Shown here piece after piece: positions 42,305-49,759 of a DNA stretch of 64,000 bases (positions within the stretch are counted from its first letter, which is position 1; the number at the start of each line of letters is the position of its first letter). Made by a program: the position numbers and the translations under genes. The DNA lies in NCBI GenBank assembly GCA_963921335.3, contig CAWUFC020000001.1:1302001-1366000 (forward strand). Direction: 5' to 3'. The stretch comes from CAWUFC02 sp963921335 (GTDB lineage Bacteria; Pseudomonadota; Gammaproteobacteria; Pseudomonadales; Halieaceae). The notes under the pieces were generated by a model that saw only the letters and a list, made by a program, of their open reading frames with translations, made no database searches and was not told the DNA's origin.

Positions 42305-43306
42305 ATGACGGCTATGACGCGAATAGGATTAATGGGTTTTGGTCAGGTGGGGCGCCAGCTGTATCACCTGGCGAGTGCCAGCGATGATATTGAAATTGTC
42401 GCCATTTCAGATGTGGCTGCCCCGGCGGTGTTGCACTATCTGCTCTCCACCGACTCCGGTGTGCAGGCCGAGGCAGAACTGGAAGGTAACTACTTGCGTA
42501 ACGGCCGCTTTCAGACCCGCATGCTACAGGCAGACCGACCGGGCGAGGTGCCCTGGGATGTATTTAATGTCGACCTTGTGATCGATGCCACCAACCGTTT
42601 TCGCTCGCCCTCAGACATGACGGCTCATTTGGATGCCGGCGCCCCGAGAGTCATGATCTCCCAGCTGCCGGATGATGACATTGATCGCGTGGTAATGATG
42701 GGTATCAATGAGGGTGAGGTGTCCAGTGACGATCTGATGATATCGGCGGGCTCTGCCACCACGACGGCCCTTGGCTTGATGCTGCAAATCGTATCGGAAA
42801 ACTTTGGCCTGGTAAGCGCCAGTATGACCACGGTGCATGCCTATACCAGCGATCAGGCCCTGCAGGATTATGCCGGCACTGATTTTCGTCGCAGTCGCTC
42901 GGCGGCGGAAAACATCATTCCCAACGCGAATCAGTCGGCCCAGTGGTTGGAGCGCATCGTGCCTCAATACAGCGGCAGGCTATCGGGGTCAGCACTGAAT
43001 GTGCCCGTGCAAAAGGGCAGTCTTCTTGATCTGGATGTGGTGGTAGAAGACAGTAGCGCCACCGTGGAGCAAATGAACGCAGCCATGTTGGCCGCGGTTG
43101 AGCGCTGGCCCGGGCAATTCGCCGCGACGGATGACCCGATCGTTTCCTCCGACGTAATCGGCGCCACCAGCTCGGTGTTGTTCGATAGCAAAGGCACTGT
43201 GAAGGCCGGTAAGCGCCTGTTTAAACTGCTGGCCTGGTATGAAAGCCTTGGGCATGCAGCGCGCATGCTCGATGTGGCGCGCCTCTACGGGGAGGTGTCA
43301 GCATGA
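42305..43306 (+). CDS. GAPDH-like pseudoenzyme lacking the catalytic cysteine
   Basis: A 333-residue protein with full GAPDH architecture: NAD-binding MGFGQVGRQ, and the C-terminal catalytic domain. The active-site loop that reads SNASCTTNC in GAPDH is SAGSATTTA here, so the nucleophilic Cys is Ala (about residue 151), while the partner His in TTVHAYTSDQ (about 178) remains. The NEWGYS motif is also degraded to YESLGHA. Phosphorylating GAPDH chemistry should be impossible. The stop overlaps the start of a normal GAPDH gene (ATGA). It could be a regulatory partner or hetero-oligomer subunit. GGGAG lies five bases before ATG 42305. Confidence 0.88.
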   Translation: MTAMTRIGLMGFGQVGRQLYHLASASDDIEIVAISDVAAPAVLHYLLSTDSGVQAEAELEGNYLRNGRFQTRMLQADRPGEVPWDVFNVDLVIDATNRFRSPSDMTAHLDAGAPRVMISQLPDDDIDRVVMMGINEGEVSSDDLMISAGSATTTALGLMLQIVSENFGLVSASMTTVHAYTSDQALQDYAGTDFRRSRSAAENIIPNANQSAQWLERIVPQYSGRLSGSALNVPVQKGSLLDLDVVVEDSSATVEQMNAAMLAAVERWPGQFAATDDPIVSSDVIGATSSVLFDSKGTVKAGKRLFKLLAWYESLGHAARMLDVARLYGEVSA

Positions 43307-44301
43307 GAGTTGCCATCAATGGTTTTGGACGCATCGGCCGTTCAGTGTTTCGTATTCTGGATGAAGATCCTGCGGTGACCGTGGTTGCCATCAACGACCT
43401 GTTTGATAACCAGGCCCTGCGTTATCTGCTCAATTACGACACGGTCATGGGACCCTTCGGTAAACCCCTGCATCTGGAGGGCGATGACCTGGTCACACCC
43501 AACAGCCGGGTGAAAATGATTGCGGAACGCGAGCCTTCTAGCCTGCCCTGGGCTGAATTGGGGGTGGATGTGGTGATTGAGGCGACCGGGGTCTTTCGCG
43601 CTCGTGCTCAGCTGGAGCAGCACCTTGAGGCAGGCGCAGGCCGGGTAATTCTAACCGTCCCTGCCAAGGACGATATCGACTATACGGTGGTACTGGGCGT
43701 CAACGAAGAAGGCTTGCGGGCGGAACATCGCATTGTTTCTAACGCCAGTTGCACCACCAATTGCCTTGCGCCCATGGCCCGCGTTCTGCATGAGAACTTT
43801 GGCATCGTTGAAGGCGTGATCAATACCGTACATGCCTATACCAATGACCAGCGCCTGGCAGACGTGCCCCATAGCGACTGGCGTCGTAGTCGCGCCGCCG
43901 CCGAGAACATTATTCCAACCTCAACCGGCGCTGCCAAAGCGGTCGGCGAAGTGCTGCCTGCATTGAACGGGCGTCTGGACGGCATTGCAGCTCGTGTGCC
44001 CGTGCCTGACGGTTCGGTGGTGAGCCTGTTTGTGGAGCTGGAGCAGGATGTCAGCCTCGAGCAGGTACACAGCGCTGTGCGCGAAGCCTCAGTCAGTGAG
44101 CGCCTGCAGGGGGTGCTGGAGTACAGTGATCGACCCCTGGTGTCGTCGGATATTATCGGCAACCCGCACTCTTCGATCTATGATGCCGGATTTACCCGAC
44201 TGGCGGCGGGGCGCTACCTGCGAACCCTGAACTGGTATGACAACGAGTGGGGCTACTCCTGCCGCGTGGTTGACCTGCTAAAGCTGATTACGCAGCTGTA
44301 G
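43303..44301 (+). CDS. gap: Type I glyceraldehyde-3-phosphate dehydrogenase (or erythrose-4-phosphate dehydrogenase)
   Basis: A 332-residue GAPDH with an intact active site: Cys150 in SNASCTTNC, His177 in NTVHAYTNDQ, NAD motif INGFGRIGRSVFR, phosphate site RRSRAAAENIIPTSTGAAK and DNEWGYSCRVVDL. Glycolytic GAPDH or the Epd variant cannot be told apart by eye. It starts in the stop of the cysteine-less paralogue and its 3' end overlaps the convergent DUF523 gene by 24 bases. Confidence 0.93.
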   Translation: MRVAINGFGRIGRSVFRILDEDPAVTVVAINDLFDNQALRYLLNYDTVMGPFGKPLHLEGDDLVTPNSRVKMIAEREPSSLPWAELGVDVVIEATGVFRARAQLEQHLEAGAGRVILTVPAKDDIDYTVVLGVNEEGLRAEHRIVSNASCTTNCLAPMARVLHENFGIVEGVINTVHAYTNDQRLADVPHSDWRRSRAAAENIIPTSTGAAKAVGEVLPALNGRLDGIAARVPVPDGSVVSLFVELEQDVSLEQVHSAVREASVSERLQGVLEYSDRPLVSSDIIGNPHSSIYDAGFTRLAAGRYLRTLNWYDNEWGYSCRVVDLLKLITQL

Positions 44302-45243
44302 CTGCTCGGGGTAGGGCGACAGGAAATTCTGACGAGCCATATAGGGCACGTCGTGGCGGGCAAAATGGTGCTTCAGTAAGGTCACCGGCACCACTAAGGG
44401 CACGACGCCCTGTCGGTAGTCCTCAATCAGGGCCCGCATCTCCTGGCGCTCCTCACTTGAGATACAGCGCTTCAGGTAACCCATCACGTGCATCAGCGCG
44501 TTGCTGTGGCTGTGGCGACTGGCGGGTTTTGACAGGGCTGTCATCAACAAGGTGATGAACTCGTCGGCAATGGTTTCCAGCCTATCTGCTTTGAGGTCTG
44601 CCAGCAGGCGACCAATGCGGCGATAGCTTTCGTAGTGGTGAGCCATCACCAGGTACTTGTGCTCGCTATAAAACTCCAGCAAAGAAGCTTTGCTAAGCCC
44701 GTTGGCTAGCAAGGACTTCCAGCTGGCGTATGCATAGGCACGGCAGAAAAAGCTTTCGCGCAGGCCAGGGTCATTGAGCCGGCCGTCATCTTCCAGCGGC
44801 AGCAGGGGATCTATGCTGTGCATGGCCTGGGCAAAAACACCGCGGGAATCACTGGCCACTGAGTGTCCATCCTGATTGTACCGCTTCACCCGCTCCCAGC
44901 CGCAGCTGGGTGAACCCTTGACCAAAATGTATCCGCAGAGGTCTGGGTTTTGCTCGAGCACTTTAGCCGCGTGGCTCTCGAGTTGATCGGTGTAGTCCTT
45001 GGTTTGGCTGTCGGAGTCCATGGCTCGCACAGACCCGTCTTCGGCATCACCCACCAGTCGTATGGGTTCCCGGGGCACGCCCAGGCCGATAGCCACTTCC
45101 GGGCAGAAAGGACGCAGCTCAAAGTGAGTATCGACGCGGCGCATCAGCGGTTGAGCACGCTTGGACTCACCGTTGTAGCGAACCCGCTGGCCGTAGACAC
45201 AGGCGCCGATGCCAAGAACCGGTTGTTTGTTTGTCTCATTCAT
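44278..45243 (-). CDS. DUF523-DUF1722 (YbgA-like) protein
   Basis: A 321-residue two-domain protein. The N-terminal DUF523 part (about 1-150) has GIGACVYGQRVRYNG, FCPEVAIGLGVPREPIRL and KGSPSCGWERV with conserved cysteines. The C-terminal DUF1722 part (about 185-300) has EFYSEHKYLVMAHH and the conserved helices. Such fusions are often near photolyase genes, but not here. Function unknown. ATG 45243 is chosen; it is divergent from the dehydrogenase at 45336. Confidence 0.88.
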   Translation of the reverse strand: MNETNKQPVLGIGACVYGQRVRYNGESKRAQPLMRRVDTHFELRPFCPEVAIGLGVPREPIRLVGDAEDGSVRAMDSDSQTKDYTDQLESHAAKVLEQNPDLCGYILVKGSPSCGWERVKRYNQDGHSVASDSRGVFAQAMHSIDPLLPLEDDGRLNDPGLRESFFCRAYAYASWKSLLANGLSKASLLEFYSEHKYLVMAHHYESYRRIGRLLADLKADRLETIADEFITLLMTALSKPASRHSHSNALMHVMGYLKRCISSEERQEMRALIEDYRQGVVPLVVPVTLLKHHFARHDVPYMARQNFLSPYPEQLQLRNQL

Positions 45244-45335
45244 ATGGGTGTATACGCCCCGACAAAGCCGGTGGTTCAATAATCATCCGCAAGCCCGTCT
45301 GTTGCGTAATTTTACTGACGATCAGGAGGATCAGA

Positions 45336-46403
45336 ATGACGATAAAAACTGCTGTATGGGGCACTGGCAATGTGGGCAGACCCGCTATTCGCGCGGTACT
45401 TGCTAACCCGGCCCTCGAGCTGGTTGGGGTGGTCGTTGCCAACCCAGACAAAGCCGGTAAGGATGCTGGTGAACTAGTGGGTTTGTCGGGTACAGGCGTG
45501 CACGCCACCACCGATAGTGAGGTGATGCTCGACGCCTCTCCCGACTGCGTGGTGTACACAGCGACTGCAGATATTCGCCCGGAAGAGGCCATGCAGGATC
45601 TTCTGGCATGCCTGCGCGCGGGCGCCAATGTGGTGTCCTCCTCTTTCTACAGTTTTCTTTATCCCGCCCTATGCGATGAAACCTCTCTCGCTCTGGTGGA
45701 AGCCGCCTGTGCTGAAGACGACAGCTCCCTGTTTATCTCGGGCATCGATCCTGGCTGGGCCATGGATGCGCTGCCCTTGATGTTGTCGGGCATGGTCAGC
45801 GATGTGCGCGAGATTCGCTGCCGGGAAATATTCAATTATGCGCTTTACGATCAGCCCCACGTGGTTCGCGAAGTGATTGGCTTTGGGGGTTCGATGGATG
45901 AACTGCCGATGATGTTGCACGGCTTTGCCCTGCGGCTGGTTTGGGAGCCTATGGTGCGTATGGTGGGCGAGGGCATGGGGCGCCCGGTCGATGCTGTAGA
46001 AACCGTGGTGGAGCGCCGCCCCCTCGAGCAAAGCATTGACGTACCCGGCATGGGTAATTTTGAGGCGGGCACACAGGGTGCCTTTCGTTTTGAGGTACAA
46101 GGTATTGTCGACGGACAGGTTCGCTACGTGATCGAACACGTGACCAGAATCGATGACAGCTGCGCGCCGGACTGGCCCTATCCGCCGGAAGGGCAGGGCT
46201 GTCATCAGGTGCAGTTCACGGCGACACCCGATCTAACGGTGACTATTCACGGCGAAGATGCGTTTGAGCCCGGACCGGCAGGGGGTGGCAACGCATCCGC
46301 GGCCTGTCGTCTGGTGAATGCCATACCTGCCCTGGTGCAGGCCAATCCCGGTGTGGTTTCCAGCCTGCAATTGCCTGAGATTCGGGGTCATGTGGCAGCA
46401 TAA
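45336..46403 (+). CDS. Dihydrodipicolinate reductase-like NAD(P)-binding protein
   Basis: A 355-residue protein. The N-terminal Rossmann motif is AVWGTGNVGRPAIRAV, followed by a catalytic-like domain with GIDPGWAMDALPLMLSG. It resembles the group annotated as NAD(P)H-dependent amine or 2,4-diaminopentanoate dehydrogenase-like proteins, often found in lipid or steroid gene clusters; substrate unknown. ATG 45336 has an excellent AGGAGGA six bases upstream. The stop lies 14 bases inside the DUF427 gene. Confidence 0.82.
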   Translation: MTIKTAVWGTGNVGRPAIRAVLANPALELVGVVVANPDKAGKDAGELVGLSGTGVHATTDSEVMLDASPDCVVYTATADIRPEEAMQDLLACLRAGANVVSSSFYSFLYPALCDETSLALVEAACAEDDSSLFISGIDPGWAMDALPLMLSGMVSDVREIRCREIFNYALYDQPHVVREVIGFGGSMDELPMMLHGFALRLVWEPMVRMVGEGMGRPVDAVETVVERRPLEQSIDVPGMGNFEAGTQGAFRFEVQGIVDGQVRYVIEHVTRIDDSCAPDWPYPPEGQGCHQVQFTATPDLTVTIHGEDAFEPGPAGGGNASAACRLVNAIPALVQANPGVVSSLQLPEIRGHVAA

Positions 46404-46902
46404 GGGGCAACAGCGCCCGGATTTTGCTGACGAACCGGGCCCCGGCCAGGAGTCGGTTTGGGATTATCCGCGCCCGCCTGCACTGGTGCCCTTCGAAGGC
46501 GAGGTTCGGGTAGAGATGGATTACCTGCCGATTGTTCATTCCCTTGCCTGTCTGCGCATGCTGGAAACCGCCAGCCCGCCTACGTTTTACTTGCCCTGGG
46601 TGGATGTGGCTAAAGCCGCGCTCACCGAGATCGAAGGCAGCAGCTTTTGCGAATGGAAAGGCAGTGCCCGTTACTGGGCACTGGCAAACCGGCCTGACCT
46701 GGGTGCGGTTGCCTGGGATTACCCCCAGCCCAGCGCTGCTTACCCACAACTGGTCGATTACCTGTCTTTTTACCCAGGCAGGCTGGAGTGCTATGTGAAT
46801 GGGGAGCGGGTCAGGCCCCAGCCCGGTGAGTTTTATGGCGGCTGGGTGACTGACAATATTTGCGGCCCGGTGAAGGGTGGACCTGGAACTTCCCATTGGT
46901 GA
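46390..46902 (+). CDS. DUF427-family protein
   Basis: A 170-residue soluble protein. ESVWDYPRPPALVP, RMLETASPP, FYLPWVDV, SFCEWKGSARYW and VAWDYPQP fit the DUF427 fold (a beta-tent domain of unknown function). Its start overlaps the preceding dehydrogenase by 14 bases, which implies coupled translation and a shared job. No catalytic role is known. Confidence 0.85.
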   Translation: MWQHKGQQRPDFADEPGPGQESVWDYPRPPALVPFEGEVRVEMDYLPIVHSLACLRMLETASPPTFYLPWVDVAKAALTEIEGSSFCEWKGSARYWALANRPDLGAVAWDYPQPSAAYPQLVDYLSFYPGRLECYVNGERVRPQPGEFYGGWVTDNICGPVKGGPGTSHW

Positions 46903-47239
46903 GATTTGCGTTACTTGGTCATCAATAGTCATCAAGAAAATTCTCGATCTGAGCTTAGACTTTTGAGATCAGCCGGTATGCTTTACCAGCAAATAGCTAT
47001 AATTCTGCTTCAACAAAAATTCCGCAGCCGGGAATTCTGAGTGCTTTCGGGGTGTATCGACCGATGCGTTCGACTTTTTTGGTTCCCCGTTCCGTGTGGA
47101 CCTGGCAACATTCGCCCGATATAACTTTGAGCTCTCTCGATGAAGTAGTGCAAATCGCAGATGCTCTGAAGAGTTAGACTATGCTAGTTATGCGCCGGAC
47201 CTTGGCGTGTAAAAAGGCATAGAACCTGGGGGCAGTCCT
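46903..47239. other. Intergenic region without visible gene
   Basis: 337 bases, more AT-rich than the flanks. A TATAAT at 46998-47003 has no acceptable -35 box at 16-18 bases. No hairpin-plus-T-run terminator, tRNA or supported small ORF was found. Confidence 0.5.
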
Positions 47240-47758
47240 ATGAACTGGGAAGCAATCGAAGCCATCAGCGGCTTGTTAACCACCGTGGCTACATTGGTCA
47301 CTCTGGTTTACCTGGCTCTTCAGATCCGAGAGTCCAACTTGCTGGCGCGGTCGGCCAGCATTCAGTCGGTAACCGAAGGGTTCACCGATAGGTCTTTGCT
47401 GTCTCGTGGTCTGAATCCTGAATTTCAGGAGACCATCATTAGAGGCCATAGAGATTGGCAGCAGCTAAGAAATTCAGAGAAAGATGCTTTCGGTATCTTC
47501 CTATCTGTGGAGATGATGAATATCCAGAATGTATTGCAACTCCACGATAAGGCGCTGATTTCTGATGTCGATCGTGATGCGTGGATGGCCTATGCCATAT
47601 CTCTCATAGTGACACCTGGCGGTATGGAAGCCTGGAACTTGGTACGAACAGGGCTTACACCGACACTCGTGAATGCAGTGGAAGCATTCAGGCTCGCTAA
47701 CCCTAACGCGCCCTCCCAACTGGATTTGTATCCTTACAATCGCGAGCCGGAGGATTGA
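47240..47758 (+). CDS. Hypothetical protein with one N-terminal membrane helix
   Basis: A 172-residue protein. Residues 7-27 (ISGLLTTVATLVTLVYLALQ) form one transmembrane segment, followed by a soluble helical part of about 140 residues. The organisation (short helix, then QIRESN and a helical domain) is seen in many uncharacterised marine bacterial proteins; no family is claimed. ATG with GGGGG nearby upstream. Stands 90 bases before the DUF418 gene. Confidence 0.7.
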   Translation: MNWEAIEAISGLLTTVATLVTLVYLALQIRESNLLARSASIQSVTEGFTDRSLLSRGLNPEFQETIIRGHRDWQQLRNSEKDAFGIFLSVEMMNIQNVLQLHDKALISDVDRDAWMAYAISLIVTPGGMEAWNLVRTGLTPTLVNAVEAFRLANPNAPSQLDLYPYNREPED

Positions 47759-47848
47759 AGCCCTAGACTTAGAGTCAGCTCTGCCATATCTTGATTACTG
47801 CTAACTAACAGCGGTACCAGCCATCCCACAGAAGAATAAGAGGCGCGG

Positions 47849-49135
47849 ATGCAAAACGCTCTTGGTCCAAGCGCTGAATCCGAGCGCATAGAGTCTCTCG
47901 ATGTACTGCGCGGTTTCGCGTTACTTGGCATATTAGCTGTTAACGTCCTGATGTTTGGGCTGCTCTCGGGCGCTTATTTCAATCCCGGCCAGGATCTTAC
48001 CGGTGAATTCAGTGCCAGCCTGATTGCCTGGGCAAGCGTCGAGCTGTGGGCAGAAGGAGCAATGCGCTGCCTGTTTTCAATACTGTTTGGGGCGGGTGTC
48101 GTCTTATTCACCGCGCCAGGTCGCGAAGATGTCTTTAAGTTGCACTACAAGCGAAATTTCTGGCTGCTGATCTTCGGCTTACTGAATGCCTATGTACTGG
48201 TGTGGAAAGGAGACATTCTTGTGCCTTATGCCATCGCCGGTGCACTGCTTTACTGGGTGCGTAACTGGTCGCCGCAGGCTCTGACCGCCGCCGCATTGCT
48301 GATTATGATCGCGCTTACCGGGTATATGGGGGTGGGCAAAAGCTTTGTTGCGGAAGGCCGTATTGCAGCGGCAGAAGTCGCTGCGAGAGGCGAGACGGAC
48401 GAGCTACCCCAGGAAACCTTAGATGCCGCTGAGGTATGGAAGAATTTTTCTCAGGACACTCGTCGGAGTGAGTCCGATATCGCCGCCGAACTACAGCAGC
48501 GAAATTCCAGTTATGCCAGCGCTGTCTCTTGGAACGCAAAGAAGACCTACGAAACTCATACCGGTAACCTTTGGAGTTTTTTACTGTGGGACGCGCTGGC
48601 CATGATGCTGCTGGGGATGGCGCTGTACAAATGGAGCGTGTTGCAGGCCCGGCTCAGCTCAACGCACTACAAGCGAATGGCACTTGCAGGCATCTTGGTA
48701 GGGTTGGCCATCAATGGTTACGAGGTTCTGCAGAGCTACAAAAGCGGTTTCGATTTTTTGGCAGTATTCTCGCCATTCTGGCCTACTTATCAGTTCGGCA
48801 GGCTCGCCCTGGCCATCGGCTATATCGGCCTGTTTTGTTATCTGCTAAAGCAGGGTTACTTCAAGCGCTCTCTTGCCATTCTGGCTAGTGTCGGTCGCAT
48901 GGCGCTCACTAACTATCTGCTGCAATCCCTGATTTGTCTCTTTGTTTTCACAGGTGCAGGCCTTGGTTTGGCGGGGGAGCTGAATCGCGCGCAACTGTAC
49001 CTCGTGGTGTTTGGTATTTGGATATTTCAGCTATGGTTTAGTCGCTGGTGGATGCAACGCTACTTGTTTGGACCAATGGAGTGGGTTTGGCGCGGACTCA
49101 CCTACGGTAAGCTGTCCGCGCTAGTGCGACAGTAG
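47849..49135 (+). CDS. DUF418 (YeiB-like) membrane protein
   Basis: A 428-residue inner membrane protein with about nine or ten hydrophobic segments. The N-terminal ESLDVLRGFALLGILAVNV is the acyltransferase-3/DUF418 type start, and the C-terminal DUF418 domain has GRMALTNYLLQSLIC and FGPMEWVWRGLTYGK. E. coli YeiB is the closest named relative; function is unknown, possibly small-molecule transport or acylation. A non-conserved hydrophilic insert occurs around residues 165-225. Confidence 0.88.
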   Translation: MQNALGPSAESERIESLDVLRGFALLGILAVNVLMFGLLSGAYFNPGQDLTGEFSASLIAWASVELWAEGAMRCLFSILFGAGVVLFTAPGREDVFKLHYKRNFWLLIFGLLNAYVLVWKGDILVPYAIAGALLYWVRNWSPQALTAAALLIMIALTGYMGVGKSFVAEGRIAAAEVAARGETDELPQETLDAAEVWKNFSQDTRRSESDIAAELQQRNSSYASAVSWNAKKTYETHTGNLWSFLLWDALAMMLLGMALYKWSVLQARLSSTHYKRMALAGILVGLAINGYEVLQSYKSGFDFLAVFSPFWPTYQFGRLALAIGYIGLFCYLLKQGYFKRSLAILASVGRMALTNYLLQSLICLFVFTGAGLGLAGELNRAQLYLVVFGIWIFQLWFSRWWMQRYLFGPMEWVWRGLTYGKLSALVRQ

Positions 49136-49142
49136 AGGGCGA

Positions 49143-49158
49143 TCCTCCACGTGGAGGA
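49143..49158. terminator. 16-base perfect palindrome between convergent genes
   Basis: TCCTCCAC/GTGGAGGA lies between the DUF418 stop and the pyridoxamine oxidase-like stop. As RNA it would form a six-pair stem with a four-base loop on either strand. There is no T-run, so terminator function is only suggested. Confidence 0.35.
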
Positions 49159-49166
49159 CTTCAATA

Positions 49167-49757
49167 TTAGCGGGGGTCCAGGCCGCGCTTGGCGCGTTCT
49201 GCGTTCATGCGATCGGTATCACCAGACTGACGCTCACCCAGCTCAGACTCATCCACACCGGTGGTGAAGTGGCGGTTGGCCAGTCCGGCGTTGTACATGA
49301 TCTTCTTCACTGGAGTGACGGCCAGAATCACCCGCAAGGGGGAGTCCAGCAGATCGTAGAAGGCATCCTCGGCGGCCTGGTCGCCCATGCCGACTTTTTT
49401 GGACAAGGCGCGGTAAAACCAGGCTTTGGTGTCATCGTCATCAAAAAAATCACCGTGCCCCTTAAAGGTGATCGCACCGCTGGGTTTGTTCTCGTCGGCG
49501 ACGGGGTAGCCGCAGCTGCTCACGTTCACTGACACGCGATTGTCGCGACGAATGGCTGCGGCGCGATGGCGGTGGGCGGCAAAGGTGAGCCAGATTTTGC
49601 CTTCGTGCCAGACAAAGGCGTGGGTCACGCCGACCGGCCAACCGTCCTGAGTGCCCCACATCAACACACACTCGCTGGAGTGTTCCATCAGGGTGTCTAC
49701 CTCTTCATCTGAGAAAGGGTAGATCGATACGATTTCGTGGTCGTGAGTTTTAGACAT
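49167..49757 (-). CDS. Pyridoxamine 5'-phosphate oxidase-like flavin-binding protein
   Basis: A 196-residue split-barrel protein. GWPVGVTHAFVWHEGKIWLT, RAAAIRRDNRVSVNV and ITFKGHGDF match the FMN/F420-binding PNPOx-like superfamily. Actual cofactor and substrate are unknown. It starts two bases after the end of the RND pump gene and so is probably the last gene of that operon. Confidence 0.82.
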   Translation of the reverse strand: MSKTHDHEIVSIYPFSDEEVDTLMEHSSECVLMWGTQDGWPVGVTHAFVWHEGKIWLTFAAHRHRAAAIRRDNRVSVNVSSCGYPVADENKPSGAITFKGHGDFFDDDDTKAWFYRALSKKVGMGDQAAEDAFYDLLDSPLRVILAVTPVKKIMYNAGLANRHFTTGVDESELGERQSGDTDRMNAERAKRGLDPR

Positions 49758-49759
49758 TG

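Noticed and set aside
46998..47003. TATAAT as a promoter for the gene at 47240
   Set aside because: No -35 box at 16-18 bases and more than 200 bases from the start.
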